This document shows, piece after piece, positions 24,901 through 35,814 of a DNA stretch of 64,000 bases; within the stretch, counting starts at the first letter, position 1, and every line of letters starts with the position of its first letter. Source of the stretch: Rhabditoides inermis (taxonomy: Eukaryota; Nematoda; Chromadorea; Rhabditida; Rhabditidae); NCBI GenBank assembly GCA_963966185.1, contig CAWZYM010000172.1, positions 551,001-615,000 of the forward strand, written 5' to 3'. The translations under genes were made by a program, and so were the position numbers. The notes under the pieces are model-generated. The model saw only the letters and a list, made by a program, of their open reading frames with translations. It had not been told where the DNA came from and did not search any database.

Positions 24901-27326
24901 ATGTGTCCGTAAAGGTAAAATAAAAGGCGCCAAAAAAGAATAGAACCCTAACGAAATACACAACGTTTGAATAGTTCTGTTGTATCTCACGCCTTTTTTC
25001 TCAATAACACAAATAATTGCTCGAATCGAATCAGACTTACTTGTCCTTATTTCCGCGAAGGCAACTGCGCCTGAAAAAAAAAACAATATTTGTACCGGAT
25101 ATTGATTTATTACTAATAAGAAAAATACAGATTGCAAAACAAGACCAGACAAGACATGACCACTATTGTTATTCGAGCGTTAATAATCTCTACAAATTGG
25201 AAGTTATTCGTGCATAAGTAGAGCCATGTCAAAATAGTTTTTTTTAAAGAAGTACACGATATGCGGAAACGAATGGAAAAGATTGACTCATGTATGTGTA
25301 AAAGAGTCATAAGACAATTATTCTGTGGTATATTTAGAAATCTCATGGCGCTGTAGAATAATCGCACACAATGTGTCAATCTCGAATAAACGAACAAGCA
25401 TGAAGTAAGTGCAAGTTTTATGAGTCATGTGCTCTCAGGTCAATTAGCAAATCTCTCTTACCTCGCACAGTGGACTCCAAAAATAAACACAGTGCAGATT
25501 GCAATCACGGCAATCCCTGGAAAAAGAAATCATTTTTAAAAGTGTGTCGACTCATAGACGCATTGAGAACCTTGTGAACGAGATTCTCAGGTACACTAAT
25601 TTGTAGGGTTATCTAAAAAGGACAGGCGATTTTGATGGTAGCGTACAAAACGAGAGTTCCCTCACTAGTTGTGCGTACAAATTGAACGGAATCAAATGAG
25701 AATCATACCTATGAGTGCCTTCTTTGGTAGCACCAGCCGACAGGAACGAGCGTCACACAAAGCGTTCGCACAGAACCTGGAAAATGAGTGAAGTGACTAG
25801 AATTTTATTGAAAAACAAGTAACATTTGAATAGTTATTCAATAGAACCTCATAAACACGCAAAGTCGGTTGACTTATGAGTATGAATGGGAATTATTTTG
25901 TTACGCTGACTGTACTTGTGTGACCAGCTAAGAAAAGGACAATTTCCGTACAGTGAGCACTCTCTCATAACAAGTCTTGCGGAAGTGGCTTGTCTAATAA
26001 TATTGCTTCACAAGTACGTTCGTCATATTATATCCCGCACTGTTTTCTCAAACACTGTTATCAACCCTCTTTCACCTGTAAGACAGTAAATTGGTATGCA
26101 GATTGAATTAAAAAAAAGTGTTTGTTGGGTAAAAGTATGTATGAAATCATGTCGCAAATACTTATCGTCACATTTGTTGAATGCATTTGCTTGAAAAATG
26201 ACGTATTTTCGAGAGAAAAAGAACCAAAATTTTAATTTGTATTGCTTTCGAAATCCCAAAAGCGTCATAAGATGTTACTGAGCGTACGTCGCTGTATAAT
26301 TGATATATTGACTAATGGGTTTATCACCAAAGGTCGCGAGTTTCGAAACAATACACTAATCTCTAATATGTCATATGTGTCATGTGAGTATGTTAGTCTC
26401 ATTGTGCTTGCGGACACTCCCAGGGGATATTAGAGTTCGATTTGGCCACGTTAGTAAACTAGTAGGTGGAAACACTGATTGGATTATTGCAACGAGGACA
26501 CACAGCGTAAGGGAGTTCCGCAGAATCGCCGCAAACCTCTTTCCGGTACAGAGAGAACAATGGGTGTGTAATGATGTCAATCAAGCGTTTGATGAAGAAT
26601 GAATGTGTATTTTCCATGACATGACACATGAAGTACATAGCACTGCTACGCAAATTACGCAAATTATGACAGTGCAGGTGTGAAGCAAAGGGCAACTGTA
26701 GTTGCATAAAATACTCACAGGAACAAATCTTGTCATCCGTGTGGTAGCACAGCATGTATACAACGCCTCATTCAAAAATGAAACAAGGAAGTAGGAAAAG
26801 TTGTGTTGTCCCATACGCATTTGTATCTGTTTTACCATTCTTTGATTTGATTTTAATCACAAATACTTACCACGTATAGCCACATATTTTGTCCCCATAT
26901 GTTACCTGAATACGCAATGATAAACAATTGAAAAGCGTACCTGCTTGGTCCGCAGTCGCACTCCTCCCCCCTTTCCAGCACTCCATTTCCACACACAGGG
27001 ACCACCGAGTGAGGCAGAGGGTGCGCAAGGTCTGTAAATAAATGTATTTATATAATTAAAAATATAGAAATAAACGATTGATTGATAGAGTAATTAAGCA
27101 AGAGTGGAAACCGTTAGCCGTATGTGTTTCGAAAGCGGTTTTTCGAGTCTGGTGCTGATGTGCAAGATTTTCCGATATCTATTATCTATATGACATCCTT
27201 GTCATGAACCCACCCTGCAGGCACTCCACCCCGGCTAGTCCATTGGCCAGAGCCTGCGCGGCGCAGTCGTGCTCGAAGCCCCTACAAGCACATTTCCCCC
27301 TCTCTCTCTCCCCCCCTCTCTCTCTC

Positions 27327-27375
<49 letters not shown>

Positions 27376-27408
27376 CTCTCTCTCTCTCTCTCTCTCCCTC
27401 CCCCCCTC

Positions 27409-27451
<43 letters not shown>

Positions 27452-29435
27452 CTCTCTCTCTCTCTCCCTCCCCCCCCTCTCCCACCCACTCTATGCGCAG
27501 ACAGCTGGACCGGCTGCATTCGCACTCTGCTCGCGAGTCGTGGGACAGACCTGTAGGGAAGAAGAGTTGTTCTTTCGATCGTCCATCTTGTCTACCCCTC
27601 CCACTCACCCAGCAAGTGTGCGATCTCATGAAACACCACCGACGCATACTCGAACGGGGCTTCCGGGAAGAACTGCAACAAGAGTGTTAGTAAACTTTTT
27701 GTTGCAATCACGTTTCAACAGTAAAATAGCCAGTTCGCCTCTCAGAGAATTGTAATCGAAATGTGTTTCCATAAAATAGAGTAAAGTTGAACTATACTCT
27801 GCAGCCAGAGCGATAGTTTTCGATTTACCTCGCTTGCAGTGTGAAATACGGTACCATAACCGTCGGCCTCGCCGAGAGCTGACTCTCCGTCTTCCTCTCA
27901 TCTATCCCACCTAGCGCAACTTATTTTGAGCATGTGACTAGCAGTACAAGTTACAAGTATTCACAAGTACAAGTATACAATACAAGTATTCACCCCCGCG
28001 ATTCCGACAGCCGTCCTCTTACAGGCTCCGTTCACGTAGGCGATCCCGCCCTCGTAGCGATGTCGAATCAGGATCGCCACGTCGTGCCGAACCTGGTGTT
28101 GTTGTTTGTTTGTTTGTTTGTTTATTTGTTGTTGTTGTTTACTTGTTTACTTGTTTACTCACCAGATCGCCCTGTTCCTCCCTCCACTCGGCAAACTCTT
28201 CCAGAGTGATATTGTGAATCTAAAAACGATTTGTTTATGCCTAGGTTTGGGGACTTGGATTAAGTCATATACAAAAACGTGAAAGTTTCCTTCACGCTTA
28301 CCAAATTGTGCTAGGTAAGGTTAATTGTTAATTCAACAGGGAGAATGAGTGAGGCAAAAGGAAATAAAATCGTGAAAATAGAAATGTCATGTTGTCTCAC
28401 CCGAATCGGCATGACGTCCATGAGAACTACGCGAAGATCGAGCTGGTACAGGAACTGGAAATAATATTGTAAAATATGTGACCTGTGTATCTGATGTAAA
28501 TGGAAGAAGGCATCGAACTTGCAAAAGAACACGTTCTGGTCGAGTCAGTGTCGGGGGTACAGGCGTCGACCCGCGGCAGACCCGACGCTCGTGGCACTAG
28601 CCCAACGCCGGACCAAGGTTTCAGGGGAAGGGGCACGCATGCCACTGTTATAGTGCCGCCGCAGGCAACGACAAATACGAGCCGGGTTTACATAGATTTA
28701 GAAAAGTAAATAAATTAGTTTATTGTTATTGTTTTCATAAGATGAAAAAAAATTAACTTTATTCTCACCAAATTCACGCCGTGTACAAGTGAAATCATGG
28801 CAGATTGGATACGACGCATCTCGTGGTTGTAGTGGCGGGACTGCAATCGATAAATCGATAAATCAATAAAACACTGCTACTGGATGCGTTTCAGATGCAG
28901 TCATATAGTGGCAGATGAGCAGTTATCAATAAGTATGTATTCAAAACACAATGTAAAAGTCTCACCAATTCAGCGTCGACAACGAGCAGTAGTTCGATAT
29001 GGCGGACCTGCAACACGCACGAATCGACGATTTGGAAATGCGAAATATCTAACCAGCAGGCCACAAGGTACAACAGTACATACCTGCTAAGTGACACGTT
29101 ATATGAAAAGGCAACACAGACATCAGAGCTACATAGTACAACAAAGCATGGCTGATAACCGATAGTTTCAACACACATCCAATCCCTCACCTGTCCGTCC
29201 AGCTTCACATCCCTCCAATCGGGCAGCGGACGGCCGATCGACAGCTGACCATGCTGGTCCACTCGAGGAGACGGCATCACCTGCAGAAGGTCCTCTCTCT
29301 CTCATGTTCGTGTATTCTTTGTGACCAAATAGTACTCGAGTATGGAACACAACTCACCGTGTCGTGTACCTCTGTCTCCTTCGCCCTCGCTCCAACCGCG
29401 TAGAGTAACAAGACCGCGATTGTGAAACGGCGCAT
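21984..29435 (-). CDS. Compact transmembrane ADAM-type metalloprotease (M12B)
   Basis: A 21-exon in-phase model, 549 residues: 29358-29435, 29191-29280, 28966-29007, 28769-28840, 28401-28454, 28163-28219, 27994-28092, 27609-27672, 27490-27550, 27214-27281, 26941-27031, 25709-25776, 25462-25516, 25041-25070, 24666-24760, 24255-24353, 23711-23789, 23516-23634, 22494-22639, 22342-22403, 21984-22104. Order: signal peptide (MRRFTIAVLLLYAVGARA), a pro-region of only about 35 residues, then the metalloprotease domain from RHIELLLVVDAEL. The zinc motif HEIAHLLGLSHD (about 179-190) matches HExxHxxGxxHD and is split by an intron within the Gly codon; its third variable position is Ala where Gly is usual. 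A disintegrin-like start (CGNGVLERGEECDCG) leads within about 25 residues to a membrane segment (GIAVIAICTVFIFGV). No cysteine-rich or EGF module was found. The cytoplasmic tail of about 250 residues contains PPPPPLAKH. The size is far below the usual 700-900 residues. It should act as a membrane protease or sheddase. Confidence 0.85.
22872..23473. mobile_element. Non-autonomous hAT-like element with 8-bp target-site duplication
   Basis: Perfect 15-bp terminal inverted repeats, TAGTGCTTGCTATCA at 22872-22886 and its reverse complement at 23459-23473, are flanked by the identical 8-mer GTTGAGAT at 22864-22871 and 23474-23481. The 602-bp element lies in the ADAM intron between exons 23516-23634 and 22494-22639. 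Its interior is full of tctcaaaa/ttttgaga motifs and has no transposase. An 8-bp duplication is the hallmark of hAT transposition. Confidence 0.88.
27298..27480. repeat. CT-rich microsatellite filling an ADAM intron
   Basis: Interrupted (CT)n with CCCCC and TTTC islands on the plus strand. On the ADAM sense strand it is GA-rich and follows the donor GTGGGTGGGAGAGG almost at once. Confidence 0.9.
27790..27925 (-). repeat. Dispersed repeat, copy 1 (ADAM intron)
   Basis: The minus-strand reading from ataagttgcgc to gcagagtatag matches 43399-43545 on the plus strand. Shared anchors are cgtatttc, ctgcaagcgaggta and tcgaaaactatcgctctgg. Overall similarity is high, with small indels. It lies between the exons at 27994-28092 and 27609-27672. 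Confidence 0.8.
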
Positions 29436-30227
29436 CTGCGAGTTGTAATTGGATTGTGAAATGCATGGCATAAATGGAATGAATACAGACTCGGCTTATG
29501 TGGTACGTGACACATTTGCACGAAAACGTAACGACACGCGCGAGATGCCGACTCGTACGTTGCAAACACTTGACAATTGGGACAGATAAATGAGCTAAAC
29601 AAGCTAAATAGCAACCGGATAGGCGAGGAAAGTCCAGGAAATCCCGGGATGTATGGGCCGTGTTTGTTTTGGTTCAGAGAACTGAGAAGTGGAAGCTCAC
29701 TGTCTCTGTCTCTCCCAATTGACAAAAAGACAGAGTGAGAGATGGACATGGGTATGAATCATAGCGAGAGATACATCGAGACAGCGAGACACTACTCGAT
29801 CTGAAGAGGGGCAGAGTGCTTGAGAGAGACGAGAGAGTGTATGGTTGGGAGAGGGTGCGAGGGGTGGGAAGGGTACAGTCATGGCTGAAACCTGATCGCA
29901 GAGAACGGTCGACTGACACGATTAGATGGTGATATGACACTCGTGAGTTTTGCGCAGTGACATTTGACCAAGTTGTGAGAAACATGTAAGTAATACGTTA
30001 TACGTTTCTCAAATGAAATTTCCTAATCGTGACAAGAGAATTAGAGAGAGAGAATAAAGATGTGTAGACAAAACACAGATGGAAACATACATATACACAG
30101 TTATTTTTAAACAATGACAAATTTGAAAACTAGTGGGATAAGTGACAATAAGCCGAACGCACTTTTGAGAGAGAAAGTGTTCGGACAAGACAAACAGAAA
30201 TGACGAAGGCTGCGCTAGAAAGGGGCG

Positions 30228-30298
<71 letters not shown>

Positions 30299-31414
30299 AA
30301 GAGAGAATTCTGATTAGACAAGAAAAAAGGCTTGAATGAGTATAATATGCATAATCATAATGAACAATGAACATTGAAGGAAAAACGGGCTGATTGTTAT
30401 AATTGAGAATGTTTGTGTGACATTTCGACGCGAGGTCAGGCGCGTCGAAAAATGTGATGGGAAAGTGTGGCGAGAGAAGATGATGGATGATCACTATCAC
30501 AAATCGATGACCGCCGATGAATCAGCAGTTCTTCTGATCAGCACCCAACAAAGAAACATCCAGAGACCGGAAGTGGTTACATTGAAGTGATGCAGTTTGA
30601 ATAAACACTACAATGATTGTCTAGCAAGCAGAGAATGAAGTCATCAATCCTCCGCATCAGTTAGCCTTGAGAATGAGAGTGACAGCTTGACTCCAATCGA
30701 ATCACCAAAAACTTCACGCACCAAGTGAGAGATGGCGAGGCGAGATAAACGATAATTACGGTCGTCACTGGGGAGAAAATGGCTAGCTTGTTCGAAACTA
30801 TCTCCAAACTCTTTCAAGTCAAGAGACTGTTGAATGATTGTTGAAAAAAACAAACTGGGAAAAGGAGCGTATATATTTTCAACAGATACTGTTATACAGT
30901 ACTATTGCACAAGGAAGGAACACATCTATAAGGCGAATCCGCGTTCGGTCATCGAAATCCCACTCACTTCACTCACTTGACATCGATAAGCGAATGTGAA
31001 TAGGGAGAGAGATGAGAGAGAATCAATCGGTCACAAGAAATACACGAAATAATATCGTTTTATGACGATTTCTGATCTAAAGAGATTGGAGTGGAGACAC
31101 TTGAAAATCGTCGAACACAAAAATCAGGGGACGCGAACGTACTAAAAAGCGAGTGGTTGCGAGAGAGGGGGAAAGTGGGCGAGGGATCAGCGATAGCTTA
31201 TCCAGTACGCGAATCGATATTCAAATCAGCCGGTGAGTGAAGATTGTCTACAGCGATAAAGACAAATTGATTGATCGTTGATTTCATTATTTTAACAACA
31301 CAATCTAACAAGAAAAGGTTTTCTGAACGCTTATTAATCGCATATTTTGTCACCGAGATTCTATAAATGTGTTCATTTCCAAGGGACCGTTTCCTTACGC
31401 GGTTCAGTCTTCAA
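29436..31414. other. Divergent intergenic region between ADAM and paralogue A
   Basis: About 2 kb separating two head-to-head genes, so it should hold both promoters. A (GA)n tract sits at about 30233-30305. An acceptor-like caactcgcag directly abuts the ADAM start codon (29435). No coding exon or RNA gene is supported. Confidence 0.5.
30233..30305. repeat. (GA)n microsatellite
   Basis: Around 70 bp of GA repeats on the plus strand within the divergent ADAM/paralogue A intergenic region. Confidence 0.9.
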
Positions 31415-31817
31415 ATGACGTAACTTTTCCACCAATCATTGTTTATTTTTGTTTGTTTAGAAAGCACTACGACTCGTACTATGAATCCGACGACGAGTCG
31501 GCCGCTTTTGTAAGTACCGTATCACCACACCACTATACCGTATACCCAACCTACCGTATACCTAGGCCGACGGAGCGTACCGCGTGCGTTCCGACTACGA
31601 GCTGAAGAAGAAGAAGAAAAAGAACATTTTCCAGCGCGGCGTGAGGAAGGTATTATATCTCTTCTTTTTTTTAAAAATGTCCGGAGTCTTGACTGATTAT
31701 CGATTGCTTTGAAGTATTGATTGATTATCGATCGCAGCTGGTGAAGATCGTGCGCCACAGCGGAGGGCGGCAGAACGAATCACTGCAGGAGCTGTTCTTC
31801 GAAAACGATGGGTGCGG

Positions 31818-31864
<47 letters not shown>

Positions 31865-32510
31865 AATATCTCTTTCAGATTCGAGGAGCCTACCGGCGAC
31901 GACAATGAAGATGAGAGGGTGGAGCAGCCTCGCGGGTATTCCAGCGATCACATGGAGGTAGAGAGAGAGAGAGGGGAGAGGAAAAGAAAGAGAGAGAGAG
32001 AGAGACGATTCAGATCCCCGATCGTCACTCGCCTGCTCTTCGCTCGGAGCCCATGCCCATGCGCGGTTTCGATCTCAAGCAGGTGAATCGATCGATTATC
32101 GATTTGTATTGATTTTAATCAGCTTCCCATGTGCGTCTCCCGTGAGATGTACATCCAGAGCAGGGACGCGCCCGTGAAGGGCCCTAGCCTGTGAGTACTG
32201 TAGCTACAGTAACCGTAATACTGTACCTACCGTATACCTAGGTTCTTCTCGAACATTGGTCACGTGCCGCTGCTCTACGCGTCTCGCTGTCCCGAGTACG
32301 CAGGCGTGCGCTCTGTCACCACGGCTAGGGAGATTGTGAGTACTGCAGTGGGGGGTACTGTACCTACCGTAAACCTAAACCTGACTGGGTTACTGTACCT
32401 ACCGTATAGATGTCGAACACGCGCCGGGATGCGTTCGTGGCTTACCACGAGAAACCGGCGTGGCAACAGGAGTGGAAGCGGGACGAGAAGAAGGTGGGAG
32501 AAACTGGAGA

Positions 32511-32545
<35 letters not shown>

Positions 32546-32647
32546 CCCTCCCCATCTAAAAAGGAGTCTTTCAGTACGGTCATCTGACCCCGTACCCTCT
32601 GCTCGTCATCTGCACTCTGGACACTCGCGGGGAGGACTGGGTGATCA

Positions 32648-32697
<50 letters not shown>

Positions 32698-32767
32698 GAA
32701 GAGAGGGAGGGAGGGAAAGAGAGAAAGAGAGGGAGAGAGAGGGAGAGAGAGAGAGAGGGGGGAGAGA

Positions 32768-32820
<53 letters not shown>

Positions 32821-33016
32821 GTCCCTCCCAGGGAGACGGACGTGCGTATGCGCGACGCGTACCTCGGCCACGGCAACGAGGGACTCACCGAGTACGCCGT
32901 CGACTGGCAGGTGATCACAACACAAAACACAAGAGTACTAAACTACAAACTACAGGAGGGCGAGCGTCAGTTCAGCATCGCCAACTACAAGCTGGCGGGA
33001 CTGTGCGTGGCGTTCA

Positions 33017-33056
<40 letters not shown>

Positions 33057-33350
33057 GACAGAGAGAGACAGAGAGACAGAGGGACAGAGAGAGGGAGAGA
33101 GAGAGAGAGAGAGAAAGGGAGAGAGAGAGGGGGAGAGAGAGAGAGGGAGAGAGAGAGGGGGGGAGGGAGAGAGAGAACGATGGAGAGAGAAAGAGAGAGA
33201 GGGAGAGGGAGAGGGAGAGGGAGAAAGAGTAGAGAGAGAGATCCCTCCATGCAGCACTACCTGACCAAGTACCCGATCGCCAAGTGCATCTCGGACCCTC
33301 GCTGTGAGGTGAAGATCGTCGAAATCAAGGACAAGTTCAAGGAGTACTGA
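31415..33350 (+). CDS. Tandem paralogue A, unknown function, 305 aa
   Basis: Thirteen exons in phase: 31415-31419, 31461-31509, 31566-31649, 31738-31811, 31879-31957, 32014-32082, 32123-32190, 32242-32335, 32410-32493, 32575-32648, 32832-32910, 32956-33018, 33255-33350. Exon 1 contributes only ATG plus two bases. The N-terminal third is acidic then basic (YYESDDESAAF, ELKKKKKKN). The C-terminal two thirds look globular, with LFFSNIGHVPLL, DAFVAYHEKPAW, YPLLVICTLDTRGEDWVI, RQFSIANYKLAGLC and KYPIAKCISDPRCEV. I see no signal peptide, membrane segment or known catalytic motif. A poly(A) signal aataaa is at 33473-33478. It is clearly related to the next gene, sharing exon boundaries and the FFSNIG and YHE blocks. 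I cannot name the family. Confidence 0.78.
32649..33254. repeat. GA tracts forming two introns of paralogue A
   Basis: The introns at 32649-32831 and 33019-33254 are almost wholly GA repeat on the sense strand. Each starts GTGAGAGAGAGA and ends in a short unique acceptor (tccctcccag, ccatgcag). Confidence 0.9.
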
Positions 33351-33815
33351 CGGAAAACGGTAGATTGAAAGTAGGGTAGCTCTTGAAATACGGTAGCTTT
33401 GATTACTGTAACGATGAATTGATCTGGTGAAGTGTGTAATATCGTACATTTTGTACTCGGATGGTTGACTCGAATAAAACGTTTTATACGCAAAAGTTGG
33501 AGCATTTTTATGACGCTGTTGTTACTAGTGAAACGTATTGCTATGAAAAAGAAAAGAGAGGAGGAGCTATTTTACGTTTTACACGAGAGGTTGATTGGAT
33601 AATGTTACAGCTCCTTTTACATGTTGCACAATTATATGCGAACAATGTAATCAAAATTGAACCATTTGAATTTGATACAACAATTTAAAGCGATCGTGCT
33701 TTGTGCGCTGACAATTCTCGAGTGATCCAGAAACTTCCGCGAAATCACGCATTCGGTTTCCCTCCTCGTCTTTCCATTCCTAGATTGTCTCTAGTCCCGC
33801 GCGGTTCGGTCTACG

Positions 33816-34495
33816 ATGAGGTATTCACTTATTACTCCCCCCTCCTTTATTTTTCTAACTCTTTGTTTTCCAGAAAGGTCTACCGCGATGAATCGGCCGA
33901 CGAGTCGGAGTACGATGTACGGTAGCTTACCGTATCTATTCCACCTATCGTATCCCACCTACCGTATACCACCTACCGTATTCAGCCGCGCGCGGACAAC
34001 GCGCGCACCAAGTCGAGCTACGAGCGGAAGAAGACCAAGAAACCGATCGCCCCCCAGCAGCCCGGAATCGTCGACAACGCCAAGAAACAGGTACGGTACG
34101 GTACCGTATTCTAATTGAACTACTGTAACCTTGTAGCAGTATTATGAAATACAGTACTCCAGTTTGTTCCTTTGATGTCAAAACCTGTAGGCCACTATCC
34201 ACTATCGTCTACATTATAACAAATATAAATTACCGTACTCCTAGTTTGTCCGCCTGATGACCGGATGTCTGGGCACCACGGGAGCCGACGATTCTATCGC
34301 CGAGATGATCAACGCCGACGAGATCGACGCACTCAACCAGCAGCTCGAGGTACGGTAGCTACCGTATACCTAACTGGGTTACTGTCAGGTGCACCACATG
34401 GAGGAGCAGAAGAAGGAGCGCGAGGAGCGCGAGAGGGAGGAGGAGGAGCAGAGGAAGAGGGAGCAGGAGAAGAAAGTGGTGAGGAGAGAGGGGGA

Positions 34496-34535
<40 letters not shown>

Positions 34536-35572
34536 AAGGAAGAGAGGGAGAGATTGCAGCCTCTGCTCATCGATGTCAACGAGACGCACGAGGATCTCCT
34601 TCGCCGCGTCGGTCTGCCCGGAATGGACCTCGAGCAGGTATCGATCGATTATCGATCGATTATCGATTCACGTTCAGCGCCCGCACTGTGTGTCTGAGGC
34701 GCGCATGCGTCACGTCAAGCCCAAGAAGGTCGGATCGGGACTGTGAGTGATACTGGGTTACGGTACGCTACAGTACCTTATGATGTGCAGGTTCTTCTCG
34801 AATATTGGCGCGTTTCCTCCTATGCGGGACTCGAAGCAGGAGAACTACGTCAAGTGCGGGCTGCTCACCGCCGGCAAGGCCACCGAGTTTGTGAGTACTG
34901 TACTTTCAATTTGAATTACGGTAGTTTGAATTTAGTTACGATTTTTTCAGATGGCCAAACTCGGCTCGCGTCGCTACCTCGCCTACCACGAGGTGCCCGA
35001 GATCAAGGTACTGTACGGTTACTGTACCTACCGTACACCTATATTCAGGACGGCACTCTGCCGCTGTTCCCGCAGCTCTTTGTGTGCTTCATCGATCTGC
35101 GCACCGACGACCACATTGTGCGGTGGGTGTACAGTAACCAGTACTGACTACCGTACTCCGAGTACCGTATGCCTTCAGCCACTCTGCCGTTCGCATTGAG
35201 ATGAACGGGGAGAATGTGGGGTTCGAGAGTGTGTACCAGACGGGCCGACGCCGCTTCTCCATCAAGACAAAGTCCATCAAGAACATGTGCACCACGCATG
35301 AGGTACTTGGGGGGATTGGAGAGGCATAGGAGGTATAGTCAGAATCTGCGAGTGATCCATGGGAAGAGAGAGGCGGCGCACTTGCGAAATTTGCGAAGTT
35401 GCGACCGATAAGCGAAAGATATTTTGATCGTTGGCTACAGACGTGGTGTAAGGATGGATTGTGATGCATGATAGATGAGGCTGATTCGTTTTGTTTCAGT
35501 CGCTGCTGCGCTACCCCGTGGAGAGTCTGATGATGGACGGAGGAGCGCCCGCGGAGATAGACGAGATGGAAT

Positions 35573-35574
<2 letters not shown>
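33816..35574 (+). CDS. Tandem paralogue B, unknown function, 306 aa
   Basis: Twelve exons in phase: 33816-33820, 33874-33916, 33986-34090, 34245-34349, 34389-34478, 34560-34637, 34678-34742, 34791-34890, 34951-35007, 35049-35122, 35179-35302, 35500-35574. As in paralogue A, exon 1 gives ATG plus two bases, and the N-terminus is acidic (KVYRDESADESEYD). A charged probable coiled coil (EEQKKEREEREREEEEQRKR) lies at about residues 90-115. The conserved blocks are LFFSNIGAFPPM (starting with the same phase-2 exon junction as in A), LGSRRYLAYHEVPE, FPQLFVCFIDLRTDDHIVR and RRFSIKTKSIKNMC. The last 25 codons lie between the arms of a perfect 120-bp inverted repeat. Poly(A) signals are at 35670-35675 and 35691-35696. 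No known domain is recognised. The gene starts 466 bp after the stop of A. Confidence 0.78.
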
Positions 35575-35626
<52 letters not shown>

Positions 35627-35814
35627 GTCCGTGATTACCAGTGATTAACCCAGTAGTGTTATGTATTTGAATAAACAGTGTTCTAAATTGAATAAACGAT
35701 CAAAATATCTTTCGCTTATCGGTCGCAACTTCGCAAATTTCGCAAGTGCGCCGCCTCTCTCTTCCCATGGATCACTCGCAGATTCTGACTATACCTCCTA
35801 TGCCTCTCCAATCC
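35313..35814. repeat. Perfect 120-bp inverted repeat around the last exon of paralogue B
   Basis: 35313-35432 (left arm, in the last intron) and 35695-35814 (right arm) are exact reverse complements, with a 262-bp loop holding the final coding exon, stop codon, a (GA)n tract and the poly(A) signals. The right arm starts on the last two bases of the second aataaa. Confidence 0.95.

Noticed and set aside
26719..26790. Possible cysteine-rich ADAM exon (ALYTCCATTRMTRFV)
   Set aside because: It needs phase 0 but the preceding exon ends in phase 2. Exon 25709-25776 fits directly.
27835..27905. Possible extra ADAM exon (ggatagatgagaggaag region)
   Set aside because: The same sequence occurs in an unrelated intron at 43399-43545, and the exons on either side join in phase without it.
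32275..32925. Long Ser/Leu-rich open frame (216 aa) on the minus strand, and the matching Arg/Glu-rich frame on the plus strand (32460-33350)
   Set aside because: Both are translations of GA/CT microsatellite introns of paralogue A. The real coding exons lie on the plus strand in other phases.
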